Shown: in pieces, positions 13,418 through 21,187 of the stretch | How the letters are laid out: each line of letters starts with the position of its first letter | Numbering within the stretch: position 1 is the first letter of the stretch | Assembly (NCBI GenBank): GCA_003697085.1 | Contig: RFFU01000006.1 | Span: 1-21,273 of the forward strand | Length of the DNA: 21,273 nucleotides | From: Candidatus Hydrogenedentota bacterium | GTDB taxonomy: Bacteria; UBA8481; J006 | Direction: 5' to 3' | Position numbers and translations under genes: made by a program | Notes under the pieces: model-generated | Told to the model about the DNA's origin: nothing | What the model saw: only the letters and a program-made list of their open reading frames with translations | Databases searched by the model: none

Positions 13418-13562
13418 TGTCATCCCTCGTTCGCCGCAAGGCGAACGAGGGATCTCCCCCACGCGGTATCCCGCGCTGGGGGGCGGTCGGCTCCCCTGGG
13501 GGATTCCTCGCTTTCGCTCGGAATGACATGGCGGGTGCTGGCAGGATGCCTGCGTTCCCAGG
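13418..13562. repeat. Dispersed palindromic repeat, short copy 5 plus hairpin tail
   Basis: It starts TGTCATCCCTCG and contains a perfect stem, CCCTCGTTCGCC / GGCGAACGAGGG, then CCACGCGGTATCC, GGGGGATTCCTCG and CTCGGAATGACA (ending 13528). The tail holds GGCAGGATGCCTGCGTTCCCAGG. The CCCGACCCTCTCC central block of the 173-bp copies is absent, making this an internal-deletion derivative. Confidence 0.75.
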
Positions 13563-13676
13563 AGAGACGGCGTTCTGCCCCCCCTCGGTGGGACACCAAA
13601 GGGAAAAAACAACGTCGTCAAGATCTGCCGCACTTTCTCTTTTCCTTTCCCGCCCTCTTTCGTATTATTTTTCACG

Positions 13677-13705
13677 TTGAGACGGCATGGGCGTTGCGTT
13701 AAGGT
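13677..13705 (+). promoter_or_regulatory. Possible promoter of the HD-GYP/yraN operon
   Basis: TTGAGA (13677-13682, 5/6 match) is followed after 17 nt by TAAGGT (13700-13705, only 3/6). Transcription would start near 13712, leaving the GGAG site before the ATG at 13729. TATTAT at about 13663 is an alternative -10 but has no good -35. Confidence 0.3.
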
Positions 13706-13728
13706 AGACAGAAGGGGAATTGGAGAAA

Positions 13729-15120
13729 ATGGGCGAAGAAGCGACAAACACCCCGGAAATCGAGCAGAAGTTCGTCTTCGAGTTACTGACGGGCGATATA
13801 CTGGCCCGCCCGGTCTTCGCGCGCGACGGCCACGTTCTGCTCGACGCCGGCGCGTATCTGACGACCGATTTGATCTCGCGCATCGAGACGTGGGGAGTGG
13901 ACACGGTCTTCGTGAAGAAGACCGCCGACTCCGCCGGCCTGCTCGAGGAAACAGGAAACCAGGAGATCGTTCTTCTTTCCGAGGAAGAAGCCAAGGAGCC
14001 GTTTCTGCTCAGCCTGGGGACACTCGAGCCGGAAGAGCCAATCGAATGGGAGGAGATCTCGAAAGCGGAGCCGCCGCCTTCGGAAGAGAAGATGGAGGTT
14101 CTGGAGGAGGAGATCGAGAAGCGGCAGCCGCAGCGAAAGCCCGTCGAGCGGACGTTGGCCGCGCCGCCGCCGATCGTTTACAACCGGCGGGAATTCCGCG
14201 AAGCGAAACGAGTTCTGCACGAAGTTCACCGGCAAGTCGTAAACGAGTCGCGGATCGCCATTTCGAATCTGGCACGGCGGAAGGAAACAAACGTGATGGC
14301 CCTGCGCCGCCTGATCGTCCGGCTCGTGGACGACGGCTTGGCGAATCACAATGTGCTCGGCGCCTTGGCGAATCTCACCCGCTTCGACGATCAACTTCTC
14401 TCTCACACCGTTTCCACCACCGTCTATTCCATCCTCGTCGGATATATGCTCGGAATGAAACGCGAAGAACTCTTCGAACTGGCCGAATCCGCGCTGCTGC
14501 ATGACATCGGGATGAGCCGAATCTCTCCCGACGTGTGGAAGAAGCAGGGGCGTCTGACGGACGACGAACTGCTCGAAATTCAGAAACACACCATCTTCGG
14601 CGCCGACCTTCTCCACAACATTCCCGGAATCACGTTCGTTTCGGAGATCGTGGCGTACCAACACCATGAGCGTTACGACGGATCCGGATATCCGAAGGGA
14701 CGGCGAGGGATCGCAATCAACGAATACGCCCGCATCGTCGGGCTCGTGGACGTTTATGCGGCGATGACGGCGCCGCGGCCATGGCGGGAACGGCTTCTGA
14801 GTTACGAGGTGATGAAGCACATCCTGGCTTCATCGTCCTCTCTCTTTGATCCGCTGGTCGTCAAGGCCTTTCTGCGGTGTATGTCGCTCTATCCCGTGGG
14901 GAGCCTGGTGGAACTGACGAACGGCTCCAAGGGGGTCGTCGTAGCGGCGAATCCGCTCTATCCGTATCGCCCGCAGGTCAAAATCACTCAGGAAACTTCG
15001 GGGAAGGTTGCCGGCAGTGACGGCGACGTCGTGAATCTCTGTGAGGAACCTTCGATCAGCATTTTGCGGGCGATCCGCGACGAGAACGTCTCGAACGACG
15101 CGATCTGGAGAGCGATCTGA
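13729..15120 (+). CDS. HD-GYP domain phosphodiesterase-like protein
   Basis: The protein has 463 residues. An N-terminal region (about 10-60: LTGDILARPVFARDGHVLLD, GAYLTTDLISRIETWGV) is the common leading segment of HD-GYP proteins. An acidic low-complexity linker (about 85-150) follows, then the HD-GYP domain (about 185-370). That domain has LLSHTVSTT, LLHDIGMSRI, QKHTIFGADLL, YQHHERYDGSGYPKG and IVGLVDVYAAMT, so its metal ligands and the GYP signature are intact. A C-terminal segment (YPVGSLVELTNG, GVVVAANP) is also typical. Active members degrade cyclic di-GMP, affecting motility and surface attachment. ATG 13729 follows GGAG; a TTG lies three codons upstream. It overlaps the start of the YraN-family gene by 4 bp. 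Confidence 0.9.
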   Translation: MGEEATNTPEIEQKFVFELLTGDILARPVFARDGHVLLDAGAYLTTDLISRIETWGVDTVFVKKTADSAGLLEETGNQEIVLLSEEEAKEPFLLSLGTLEPEEPIEWEEISKAEPPPSEEKMEVLEEEIEKRQPQRKPVERTLAAPPPIVYNRREFREAKRVLHEVHRQVVNESRIAISNLARRKETNVMALRRLIVRLVDDGLANHNVLGALANLTRFDDQLLSHTVSTTVYSILVGYMLGMKREELFELAESALLHDIGMSRISPDVWKKQGRLTDDELLEIQKHTIFGADLLHNIPGITFVSEIVAYQHHERYDGSGYPKGRRGIAINEYARIVGLVDVYAAMTAPRPWRERLLSYEVMKHILASSSSLFDPLVVKAFLRCMSLYPVGSLVELTNGSKGVVVAANPLYPYRPQVKITQETSGKVAGSDGDVVNLCEEPSISILRAIRDENVSNDAIWRAI

Positions 15121-15482
15121 GTTCGAGGAAGGAGATCGGCCGTCGCGGCGAGGAGATCGCCGCGACGTATCTCCTCGAAAACGGGTTCGAAGTGCTCCGG
15201 CGTAACCTCAGGCTGGAGAGCGGCGAGATCGATATCGTGGCCCGCGACGGCGATGGCGTGGCATTGATCGAGGTCAAGACCGTCCGCCGCAGCGGCCTCA
15301 TCGATCCGACGGACAAGATGGACGAACGGAAATTGCGACGCTACAAGAGGCTCTTCGCGGAATACTTTTCCATCTACCACAAGCAGGCACCGTGGCGAGG
15401 CCGCATCGATTTCATCGGTGTCGTTCTGGAACCCCGTCCCAGGATCGCGCACTACCGCGATATCACGGGTCGTTTCGAGTAG
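15117..15482 (+). CDS. yraN: YraN family (UPF0102) endonuclease-like protein with probable CTG start
   Basis: This 121-residue protein has the restriction-endonuclease-like YraN pattern: GRRGEEIAATYLLENGFEVL, RRNLRLESGEIDIVARDG and LIEVKTVRR (the E-IDIVA ... E-VK nuclease core), ending with GRIDFIGVVLE. The conserved GRRGEE helix must be included, and the only start-like codon before it is CTG at 15117, since no ATG, GTG or TTG lies between it and that helix. GGAG at 15107-15110 is spaced 6 nt from it. CTG overlaps the HD-GYP stop (CTGA), the usual coupled arrangement. The first GTG (15192) would cut off 25 conserved residues. The biological role of YraN is unsettled. The 3' end overlaps rnhB by 20 bp, tail to tail. 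Confidence 0.85.
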   Translation: MSSRKEIGRRGEEIAATYLLENGFEVLRRNLRLESGEIDIVARDGDGVALIEVKTVRRSGLIDPTDKMDERKLRRYKRLFAEYFSIYHKQAPWRGRIDFIGVVLEPRPRIAHYRDITGRFE

Positions 15483-16143
15483 CCTTCTTCGCCCTCGCGC
15501 CGCGGCGGCGGAGATTGGCGATCGTTCCCCATGTCCAGCGGATATGGCGACGGGCATCCTTTCCGGCCTTCAAAACGAACCGCCGTGTCCGCGCGTCGGA
15601 GGGATACCCCGATCCGACCGGACCGTACCGGCCCGCGAGTTTCTCGTTCAGTTCCCGGATCGCGGCATCGCGTTCCGTCTTTGCGATGATGGAGGCTGCC
15701 GAGGTGATCGGATACAAGGTGTCGGCCCTGCGGGCGACCGTCAGGCGCGGCCGCGCGCTCATCAGCCGCATCAACTGCCGCTCCATAGCCTCCGGCCGGC
15801 TTCCCACCAGATCACAGTATGCCTCCGATGGGGCCAGTTTCTCCAGAATCAGCGCCATCGTGGACAGGGTCAGACCGTTGAGGGTCAGAGAACGGTTTCG
15901 AACCGCCGCATCGATCTCGTACGGCGCAAGATGAACCGTGATGATTCGGATGCCGGGCAGACTCCGCACCCCCAGCGCCACCGCCTCCCTCCGCTTCGGC
16001 GAAAGTCTCTTCGAATCGTCCACGCCGAGTTCTTCAAGCCGACCGAGCTCCTCCCGTGGTAATGCCACCCCGGCGACAACCATCGGGCCCACCACGGGGC
16101 CCCGCCCCGCCTCGTCAACCCCCGCAATCATAAAAGGTGTCAT
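15463..16143 (-). CDS. rnhB: Ribonuclease HII, archaeal type
   Basis: This 226-residue protein removes ribonucleotides from RNA:DNA hybrids. The acidic active site is intact: Asp10 and Glu11 (GVDEAGRGPVVGPMVVAG), Asp111 (AYCDLVGSRPE) and Asp159 (IIAKTERD). The wording of the motifs follows archaeal RNase HII: GPVVGPMV instead of GPL-GAVV, DDSKRLSPKRRE and the GSGYPSDARTRRF loop, where bacterial enzymes have YGF--HKGY. The C-terminus is basic and has no PCNA-binding tail that I can see. It starts at ATG 16143 with only a weak AAG upstream; an internal ATG four codons on is an alternative. It is 108 bp after the LysM gene on the same strand. Confidence 0.92.
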   Translation of the reverse strand: MTPFMIAGVDEAGRGPVVGPMVVAGVALPREELGRLEELGVDDSKRLSPKRREAVALGVRSLPGIRIITVHLAPYEIDAAVRNRSLTLNGLTLSTMALILEKLAPSEAYCDLVGSRPEAMERQLMRLMSARPRLTVARRADTLYPITSAASIIAKTERDAAIRELNEKLAGRYGPVGSGYPSDARTRRFVLKAGKDARRHIRWTWGTIANLRRRGARAKKATRNDP

Positions 16144-16226
16144 TCTTACAGTTTGACACTTTCACGGCTCGGACCGGTGGAGGCTTTCCGGACGGGGGAG
16201 GCTGCGTTCCATCGTGCGGCCTTCCC

Positions 16227-16255
16227 TCCATACAAGAAAGGTATCCGCATGTCAA
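16227..16255 (-). promoter_or_regulatory. Possible promoter of rnhB
   Basis: A perfect -35 TTGACA (16255-16250) overlaps the LysM stop codon, with TATGGA (16232-16227) 17 nt downstream. The -10 matches only 3/6 bases. It would give a leader of about 75 nt before rnhB, so read-through from the LysM gene is equally possible. Confidence 0.35.
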
Positions 16256-18381
16256 AACGACCGCACGACCTGAAAGAGATCCTCGGCCATTCGCGCGTAA
16301 AATTCTTCCCGTCCCAAAATCGTCGCGCGAGAAGCCGTCCACTGGCGCGTGACCCGCTTCCAACCACGCCAGACTTCGACCCGCAATACGACGGCATCGG
16401 ATTCGAGCCAGTATTTCCCGACGATCACGGGAATTCCCGAGTGGCGTTCCCCGGCAAAGGCACCGTAACGCAACCAGGTCTCTTTGAAACGTTCGTTCAA
16501 GACCCGCTCCACTTCCGCATCCTCCCGCCTCGACATATTTCGAAAACCCTGAAAGAGGATCGCCGGCCGGTCTTTCTTGGAAACAGATCCGGGGGAGAAA
16601 GAAGGTTCTTCCCTTTTTCGCCGGTGATCTTTCTGATCATTTTTTCCGCCTGGCCCGTGAATCTCCTCGTGCGGTCTTTCTTCCGTCTTGCTCGGTCCCT
16701 TTCGAGTCTCGCCCGGAGTCCTCGACGACGGCGCTTTCTCTTCCGGAAGGCTCATTCCCTGCCGCCGAGCGCGGGCCTTCGCTCGCTCCAGATCTCTGCG
16801 CGCCTTTTGAAGAAGCCATTCCGGATCCTTCTCCCGCCCGGGAGGAGCAGTCTCCTCCTCCTCAAGATCGATCGTCGTTATCTCACCGGAGGCTTCATCG
16901 AGCGTTCCGCCGGATTCTTCCTCCTCGATCGCACGAGATGTTCCCGAATCCGTTCTTTCCTCGTCTTTTGCTTCTTCCGTAATTTGTTTCGCCGAAGCCT
17001 GAGTTTCCTTCGACGGGAAGGAAAGGTATTGTTCTTGTTCCTCCTCAGCGGCTCTTTCAACCTCGGGTTCCGAAGAAGGACCCGTAGAAGGCACTCCCTC
17101 CGCCTTCGGCGCCTTCCCGAGCGCTGCCTCTTCTTCTTTTATCTTCTCTTTTTCCTCCATCCGCCGCGTAATTCCCCCGGTACTCCCCCCAGTCTCCGAT
17201 AGCAAGGACTTCGTCAAAGGCTCTTCGGGGGGCCGTTCAAACTCCCGGAGGCGTTGAACGGCAACCGAATCACCGGGAACGAACTCCGATCTCTTTACTT
17301 CCGATACTCCCCCCTCTTCCGCAACCCGCCGTTCTCTCACCTCCGAAATCCGTTCCGCCTTCCCCCTTACCCGGAGCGCCCCCTTTCCTTCAGCCGCCGA
17401 ATTCTTCGCATCAACTCCGCCGCTCTTCTCGGAAGGAAGAGGCGGGACCCGCGGAGGGGAAGTCTCTTCCCCCGCGGTTTGCTCCCTTTCGATCCGTGCC
17501 GCCTCGGTATCGGCCGGGAGGGGGACTGGAGGAGCCGGGGGTTCGGGCGTTGCGAGCACAGGAACCGGCGCCGACTCCGGCCGTGCATCGGGTGGCAGAC
17601 GGAGGACCAGACCGACGGGGAGACGGCCGGGCGCGGCCAGGCGATCCTTGTTCAATCTCGCGATCTCCCGCCAACGTTGAGGATCTCCGAGCCGTCGGCG
17701 GGCGATCCCGCGTAATGTCTCCCCTTTTTGGACGACGTGCCAAAGGGTGACCGGTTCCGGCGGCTTGCGTTCCTCGACAGCGGGGGCTTCCTTCAGGGAT
17801 TCCGTAAGATTTTCGACCGGTGCCGGTTTCCTCGGCTCCGGTTTCTCCTCCGCCCGCGGCGTTGCGGAAGCGCCCGGCGGGAGGTAGAGTTTCGTTCCGG
17901 ATTGGAGGTGCGCGGGATCCTCGATCGGATTGAGTTCCAAGAATTCCTTCCAACGGCCACCGGAACCGAGATACCGGCGTGCGAGACTCATCAAGGTTTC
18001 TCCCGGCTTGAGTTGGACGCGGCGAAGCGAGAGCGGCCGCGCGCCTCGGGCCGGCGGGGAAAGCACGCGCGCATCCGAGGGAAGGCGAAGAACTTGCCCG
18101 ACGCGAATCCTTTGCGGATTCGAAAGTGTTCCCCGATTCAGTTCATATATCTCCTTCCAGCGCCCCCCGTCTCCCAAACGAACCTGCGCAATCGCGTAAA
18201 GTGACTCGCCCTGCTGAACGATGTGCCAGTGTCGCACGGTTTCCCGGGAAAGGACCGAGGGCGGGAAAAAGAGAAAAAGAAAAACGAAGAGGAAGACGGC
18301 CCCACGGATCGTTGAAGCGATCGGTCTCCGCTGAAAACGGCTGAAAACCGGAAAAAAGAGAATACGATCCGCCGTCTTCAT
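16252..18381 (-). CDS. Large LysM-repeat envelope protein with disordered linker and unknown C-terminal domain
   Basis: This 709-residue protein has a hydrophobic stretch at about 28-40 after a basic N-terminus, acting as a signal anchor or signal peptide. Three LysM peptidoglycan-binding domains follow at about 51-100 (WHIVQQGESLYAIAQ), 120-168 (VQLKPGETLMSLARRYLG) and 213-263 (WHVVQKGETLRGIARRRLG). Each LysM is followed by a W-EI--LN-type segment. Residues 265-600 are low-complexity, rich in Glu, Lys, Pro and Ser, and likely disordered. The last 105 residues (from RPAILFQGFRNMSRREDAE) look folded but match nothing I recognise. ATG 18381 has GGAAGAGGA upstream and overlaps the OmpA-like stop (ATGA). 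The pair probably acts together at the cell wall (inference). Confidence 0.87.
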   Translation of the reverse strand: MKTADRILFFPVFSRFQRRPIASTIRGAVFLFVFLFLFFPPSVLSRETVRHWHIVQQGESLYAIAQVRLGDGGRWKEIYELNRGTLSNPQRIRVGQVLRLPSDARVLSPPARGARPLSLRRVQLKPGETLMSLARRYLGSGGRWKEFLELNPIEDPAHLQSGTKLYLPPGASATPRAEEKPEPRKPAPVENLTESLKEAPAVEERKPPEPVTLWHVVQKGETLRGIARRRLGDPQRWREIARLNKDRLAAPGRLPVGLVLRLPPDARPESAPVPVLATPEPPAPPVPLPADTEAARIEREQTAGEETSPPRVPPLPSEKSGGVDAKNSAAEGKGALRVRGKAERISEVRERRVAEEGGVSEVKRSEFVPGDSVAVQRLREFERPPEEPLTKSLLSETGGSTGGITRRMEEKEKIKEEEAALGKAPKAEGVPSTGPSSEPEVERAAEEEQEQYLSFPSKETQASAKQITEEAKDEERTDSGTSRAIEEEESGGTLDEASGEITTIDLEEEETAPPGREKDPEWLLQKARRDLERAKARARRQGMSLPEEKAPSSRTPGETRKGPSKTEERPHEEIHGPGGKNDQKDHRRKREEPSFSPGSVSKKDRPAILFQGFRNMSRREDAEVERVLNERFKETWLRYGAFAGERHSGIPVIVGKYWLESDAVVLRVEVWRGWKRVTRQWTASRATILGREEFYARMAEDLFQVVRSF

Positions 18382-19244
18382 TCCTCTTCCAGTGATTCCG
18401 TTCGAAAGACCGCGATGATCTCGACTCGACGGTTCCGCGCCCGGTGTTCGGCAGAATCGTTCGGCACAAGAGGATGTTCTCCCGCGCGTCCGACCACCGT
18501 CACTTTCGCCGGTGGAATGCCCATCTTTCGGATCAGGTAATCCACCACGGAAGCGGCGCGCGCGGCCGAGAGCGCCCAGTTCGAGGAATACCGCGGTCCC
18601 TTGATCTCGAGATCATCCGTATATCCGACGACACTGATCGCGGAGGCTTCCTCCAAAGGTTGACGCAACGCCGCGATCTTCTCTCGTTCCGCCTTCGCCA
18701 GGCGCGCCGAGGCCGAAGGGAAGAGAACCTCATCGGTCAAGAGAACACTGGTTTCCGCGTTCAATTTCCTCCGAACTTCCGCCAACTCGCGTCGTGTCGC
18801 GTCCAACTCCTCCTTCGTCCGGCTCACACTCGTCGTCAACTCTTCGATCGTCTCTTTGGCCGCGGTTTGATTCTTCTCATACTCGGCCAAAACAGTATCG
18901 AGCCGTTTCTGAACACGATCCTGTTCCTTCCTCGCCCGCTGTAGTTCGTCCATCAGTTGGAGCCGTTTCCCCTCTTCCCGACCGACCTGCGCCTCGAGAT
19001 GCGCGATGCGCTCCCGAAGAACATCCTTCTCGGCTTCCGCCTTCTTGCGCATCTCCTCCAGCGACCGGTAGTATTCCGAGCGAAGCATGTAATGTTCCTG
19101 AACCGGCATCACCGTCGTGCAAGCGGACAGAAGGAACGGTAGGAGAAGGACAAGGATAAAGTCGGATTTCGGGAATCGAAACTCCAAAGGGTTCTTCAAG
19201 GTCTCCTTGACGCCTACGAAACGCTCTGTAAAGTTCCCGAACAT
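18378..19244 (-). CDS. OmpA/Pal-like lipoprotein with coiled coil
   Basis: The protein has 288 residues from the ATG at 19244. A hydrophobic segment (29-40) ends in the lipobox LLSAC (Cys42). A long coiled coil (about 50-165, rich in Glu, Lys and Arg) leads to an OmpA C-terminal peptidoglycan-binding domain (about 168-280) with VVGYTDD, NWALSAARAASVVDYL and HRARNRRVEI. It would tether the outer membrane to the wall. The lipid-modified cysteine lies unusually far from this start. A TTG at 19199 preceded by AAGGAG would give a normal 26-residue signal peptide but has only 3 nt of spacing. An open frame to 19595 runs antisense through nadC and is not coding. The ATG overlaps the nadC ATG as CATG. 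Confidence 0.85.
   Translation of the reverse strand: MFGNFTERFVGVKETLKNPLEFRFPKSDFILVLLLPFLLSACTTVMPVQEHYMLRSEYYRSLEEMRKKAEAEKDVLRERIAHLEAQVGREEGKRLQLMDELQRARKEQDRVQKRLDTVLAEYEKNQTAAKETIEELTTSVSRTKEELDATRRELAEVRRKLNAETSVLLTDEVLFPSASARLAKAEREKIAALRQPLEEASAISVVGYTDDLEIKGPRYSSNWALSAARAASVVDYLIRKMGIPPAKVTVVGRAGEHPLVPNDSAEHRARNRRVEIIAVFRTESLEEE
19207..19234 (+). promoter_or_regulatory. Promoter of nadC, inside the 5' end of the OmpA-like gene
   Basis: TTGACG (19207-19212, 5/6) and TAAAGT (19229-19234, 4/6) are spaced 16 nt. The -10 ends 8 nt before the nadC ATG (19243), so the message would be leaderless or have a 1-2 nt leader. Confidence 0.45.
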
Positions 19245-20103
19245 GGCGAAAAAAAGTGTAACTCTTCCTTCCGACGCAATCAAGCGGCTCGTCCGGGAGG
19301 CGCTGAACGAAGATCGCGCCTCCGAGGATGCGACCTCACGCTTGATCCCGGCCCGCCGTAGAATCGCGGCCGTCGTTCTCTGTGAAGAAGACTGTGTCCT
19401 GGCCGGAACGGCGTTTCTCCCCGAGATCTTCGGTGGCTCTCTTCGCTGGAAGAGCGGGAGAGGGATACGCGACGGCCGGCGGGTCTTGCGCGGTTCGATC
19501 ATCGGACGCCTGGAGGGCTCGGCGCGGAAGATTCTCTCGCGCGAGCGAACCGCGCTCAATCTTCTCTCCCATCTCAGCGGGATCGCCACCCTCACCCGGC
19601 GTTACGTGGACCAAATTCCGCCGGGTTGCCGAACCCGAATCCTGGATACCCGGAAGACGCTTCCGGGCCTGCGCCTACTCGAAAAGTACGCCGTCCGGTG
19701 CGGCGGAGGGGTGAACCATCGCTTTTCTTTAGCCGAAAATATCTTCCTCAAAGACAATCATCTCGCCTCCCTCGACTGGTCCTCGTGGAGGCGCCGCTTG
19801 CTCCGTCTCGATCGGAGCGGAACACGGCCGTTCCTGATCGTCGAAGTGGATGCCGTGGAGCGAGTGGAAGACGCGCTTTCTGTCCGCCCCAACCGCATCC
19901 TTCTCGACAATCTTTCCAACACCGAGGTCCGAAGGGCCATGCGGATAATCGACGGCCGCGCCGAGATCGAGGTTTCGGGTGGAGTCACTCCGGATCGCGT
20001 AAAATCGCTTGCCCGTCTCGGCGTCGATTATATCTCGGTCGGAGCGCTTACGATTTCGGCTCCCGCCATCCCGTTTTCGCTGGAGGTTCTCGGACCGAAA
20101 TGA
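19243..20103 (+). CDS. nadC: Nicotinate-nucleotide diphosphorylase (carboxylating), NadC
   Basis: This 286-residue protein converts quinolinate and PRPP to nicotinate mononucleotide, CO2 and PPi in de novo NAD synthesis. The family pattern is complete: VREALNEDRASEDATS at the start, then SRERTALNLLSHLSGIATLT. DTRKTLPGLRLLEKYAVRCG and GGVNHR form the quinolinate/PRPP site. IFLKDNH, VEVD, ILLDN and EVSGGVTPDRV complete the barrel, and the length is normal. ATG 19243 fits the family start; longer in-frame extension to 19117 runs into the divergent gene. No Shine-Dalgarno sequence is visible upstream. nadA and nadB are not nearby. A 265-bp repeat-rich gap separates it from birA on the same strand. 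Confidence 0.95.
   Translation: MAKKSVTLPSDAIKRLVREALNEDRASEDATSRLIPARRRIAAVVLCEEDCVLAGTAFLPEIFGGSLRWKSGRGIRDGRRVLRGSIIGRLEGSARKILSRERTALNLLSHLSGIATLTRRYVDQIPPGCRTRILDTRKTLPGLRLLEKYAVRCGGGVNHRFSLAENIFLKDNHLASLDWSSWRRRLLRLDRSGTRPFLIVEVDAVERVEDALSVRPNRILLDNLSNTEVRRAMRIIDGRAEIEVSGGVTPDRVKSLARLGVDYISVGALTISAPAIPFSLEVLGPK
19255..19283 (-). promoter_or_regulatory. Promoter of the OmpA-like/LysM operon, inside the 5' end of nadC
   Basis: On the minus strand TTGATT (19283-19278, 4/6) and TACACT (19260-19255, 4/6) are spaced 17 nt. The -10 ends 10 nt before the ATG at 19244, implying a leader of only 2-5 nt, unless translation starts at the downstream TTG (19199). Confidence 0.42.
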
Positions 20104-20129
20104 AGTGCTGCGAACGTGCAAGGTGGTTA

Positions 20130-20370
20130 GTGATTTGCCACAGGGACAAAGGGAACACAGAAAAGAAAATGGAATTCAAGGATGAAATGAAGAATCCCCC
20201 TAAGAAAATCCGCCTTTCATCTCTTGCGTCGGAGAACCGGCTTTTCTCCTGGATTTCCCGTTCCCCGAAAAGGAAACCCTTTCTTGCTTTTTTCCATTCT
20301 TTCTCCGTGACTTCTCCGTGTTTTCCGTGTTCTCCGTGGTTTCCCCGTATGCGACTTGCGGGAGTCCGGT
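20130..20370. repeat. Dispersed element related to the 290-bp element, fused to the birA start
   Basis: A left arm (GCCACAGGGACAAAGGGAAC, near 20147) and a right arm of TCCGTG units (20303-20340) form an imperfect inverted pair around a gene-free centre. The right 74 bp (20297-20370) match 11905-11978 at 69 of 74 positions, including CGTATGCGACTTGC(G/A)GGAGTC. The match ends inside the birA GTG start codon, so the repeat supplies the birA ribosome site. The outer left terminal repeat is not recognisable. This covers nearly all of the nadC-birA gap. Confidence 0.6.
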
Positions 20371-21187
20371 GAAATACTGGATTCGGCATCTTCGCGCCGT
20401 CGATTCCACGCAAAATCACCTCCGCCGTCTTCTCGATCGCGGCGCGACACCGCCGCACGGAATGGTCATACTCACCGACAAGCAGACACGCGGCCGCGGG
20501 CGGCACAACCGGCGCTGGCTTTCCCCTCCCGGTGGCTTGTATTTTTCTCTTCTTCTTTACGCGAATCGCGCCGGCGCTCCCGGACCCTCGGAGGCACTTT
20601 CCCCGGAAATCCTTCCTCTGCTGCCGCTTGCGATCGGAGCCGCGGCGGCCGAAGCGCTGGATCCCCGAGGCGAATCCATCCTTATCAAATGGCCGAACGA
20701 TCTGGCGGCCCGAAACCGCAAACTCGGCGGCATTCTGGTCGAATCCGACACGCGCGCCGCGATCGCCGGCGTGGGAATCAACATCGAGCCGGTCCCTCTC
20801 TCCTCGGCCATCTCCCTCGCGGAACTCTTTCCCGGCCGGACCTTCGAGAAGCGGATTCTTCTCTCCAAAATCTTGGATCGCTTTTCCCATTTTCTCGAAG
20901 AGGGGCCCGGCGCGGTGACTCAATCCGTCAACAAGCGACTGTACGGTCGTGGTGTGGAAGCCGTTCATGAAGGAAAGACGGGATTCGTCCGAGAAGTTCT
21001 TCCGAATGGAGCGCTTCGACTCGAGGGAAAAAACGGAGATTCTTGTGATATAATTTCAGGGGAGATTTTCCCTCGGGATTGGAAAGGTGGAAATCTTCCG
21101 GAAGAAGCGGAATGCGGACCTCGGGAAGCGTTGGACGTGGAGAGGTCCATTGAGACCGTTGAAGAGAAAGGAGCCGAGAGACGATGA
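20369..21187 (+). CDS. birA: Biotin-[acetyl-CoA-carboxylase] ligase BirA, without DNA-binding domain
   Basis: This 272-residue protein activates biotin with ATP and attaches it to biotin carboxyl carrier protein. Visible motifs are RAVDSTQNHL, TDKQTRGRGRHNRRWLSPPG (the biotinyl-AMP loop), LYFSLLL, IKWPNDLAARNRKLGGILVE and GVGINIE. A C-terminal SH3-like segment (YGRGVEAVHEGKTGFVREVL) follows. No N-terminal helix-turn-helix is present, so it is a ligase without repressor function. The start is GTG 20369 with GGAG 4 nt upstream. Continuing to 20318 would translate a dispersed repeat and is rejected. The gene ends TGA (21185-21187), overlapping the next ATG. Biotin ligase next to a probable acyl-CoA enzyme gene suits fatty-acid or carboxylase metabolism. 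Confidence 0.92.
   Translation: MKYWIRHLRAVDSTQNHLRRLLDRGATPPHGMVILTDKQTRGRGRHNRRWLSPPGGLYFSLLLYANRAGAPGPSEALSPEILPLLPLAIGAAAAEALDPRGESILIKWPNDLAARNRKLGGILVESDTRAAIAGVGINIEPVPLSSAISLAELFPGRTFEKRILLSKILDRFSHFLEEGPGAVTQSVNKRLYGRGVEAVHEGKTGFVREVLPNGALRLEGKNGDSCDIISGEIFPRDWKGGNLPEEAECGPREALDVERSIETVEEKGAERR

Noticed and set aside
13783-14820. 345-codon minus-strand open frame
   Set aside because: Antisense to the HD-GYP gene, which has all family motifs.
16153-17202. 349-codon plus-strand open frame
   Set aside because: Antisense to the low-complexity linker of the LysM protein; the Arg/Ser/Phe/Leu-rich translation mirrors the Glu/Lys-rich sense strand.
19245-19595. 117-codon extension of the OmpA-like gene
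   Set aside because: It is antisense through nadC, is Arg/Ser-rich, and would place the lipobox far from the N-terminus.
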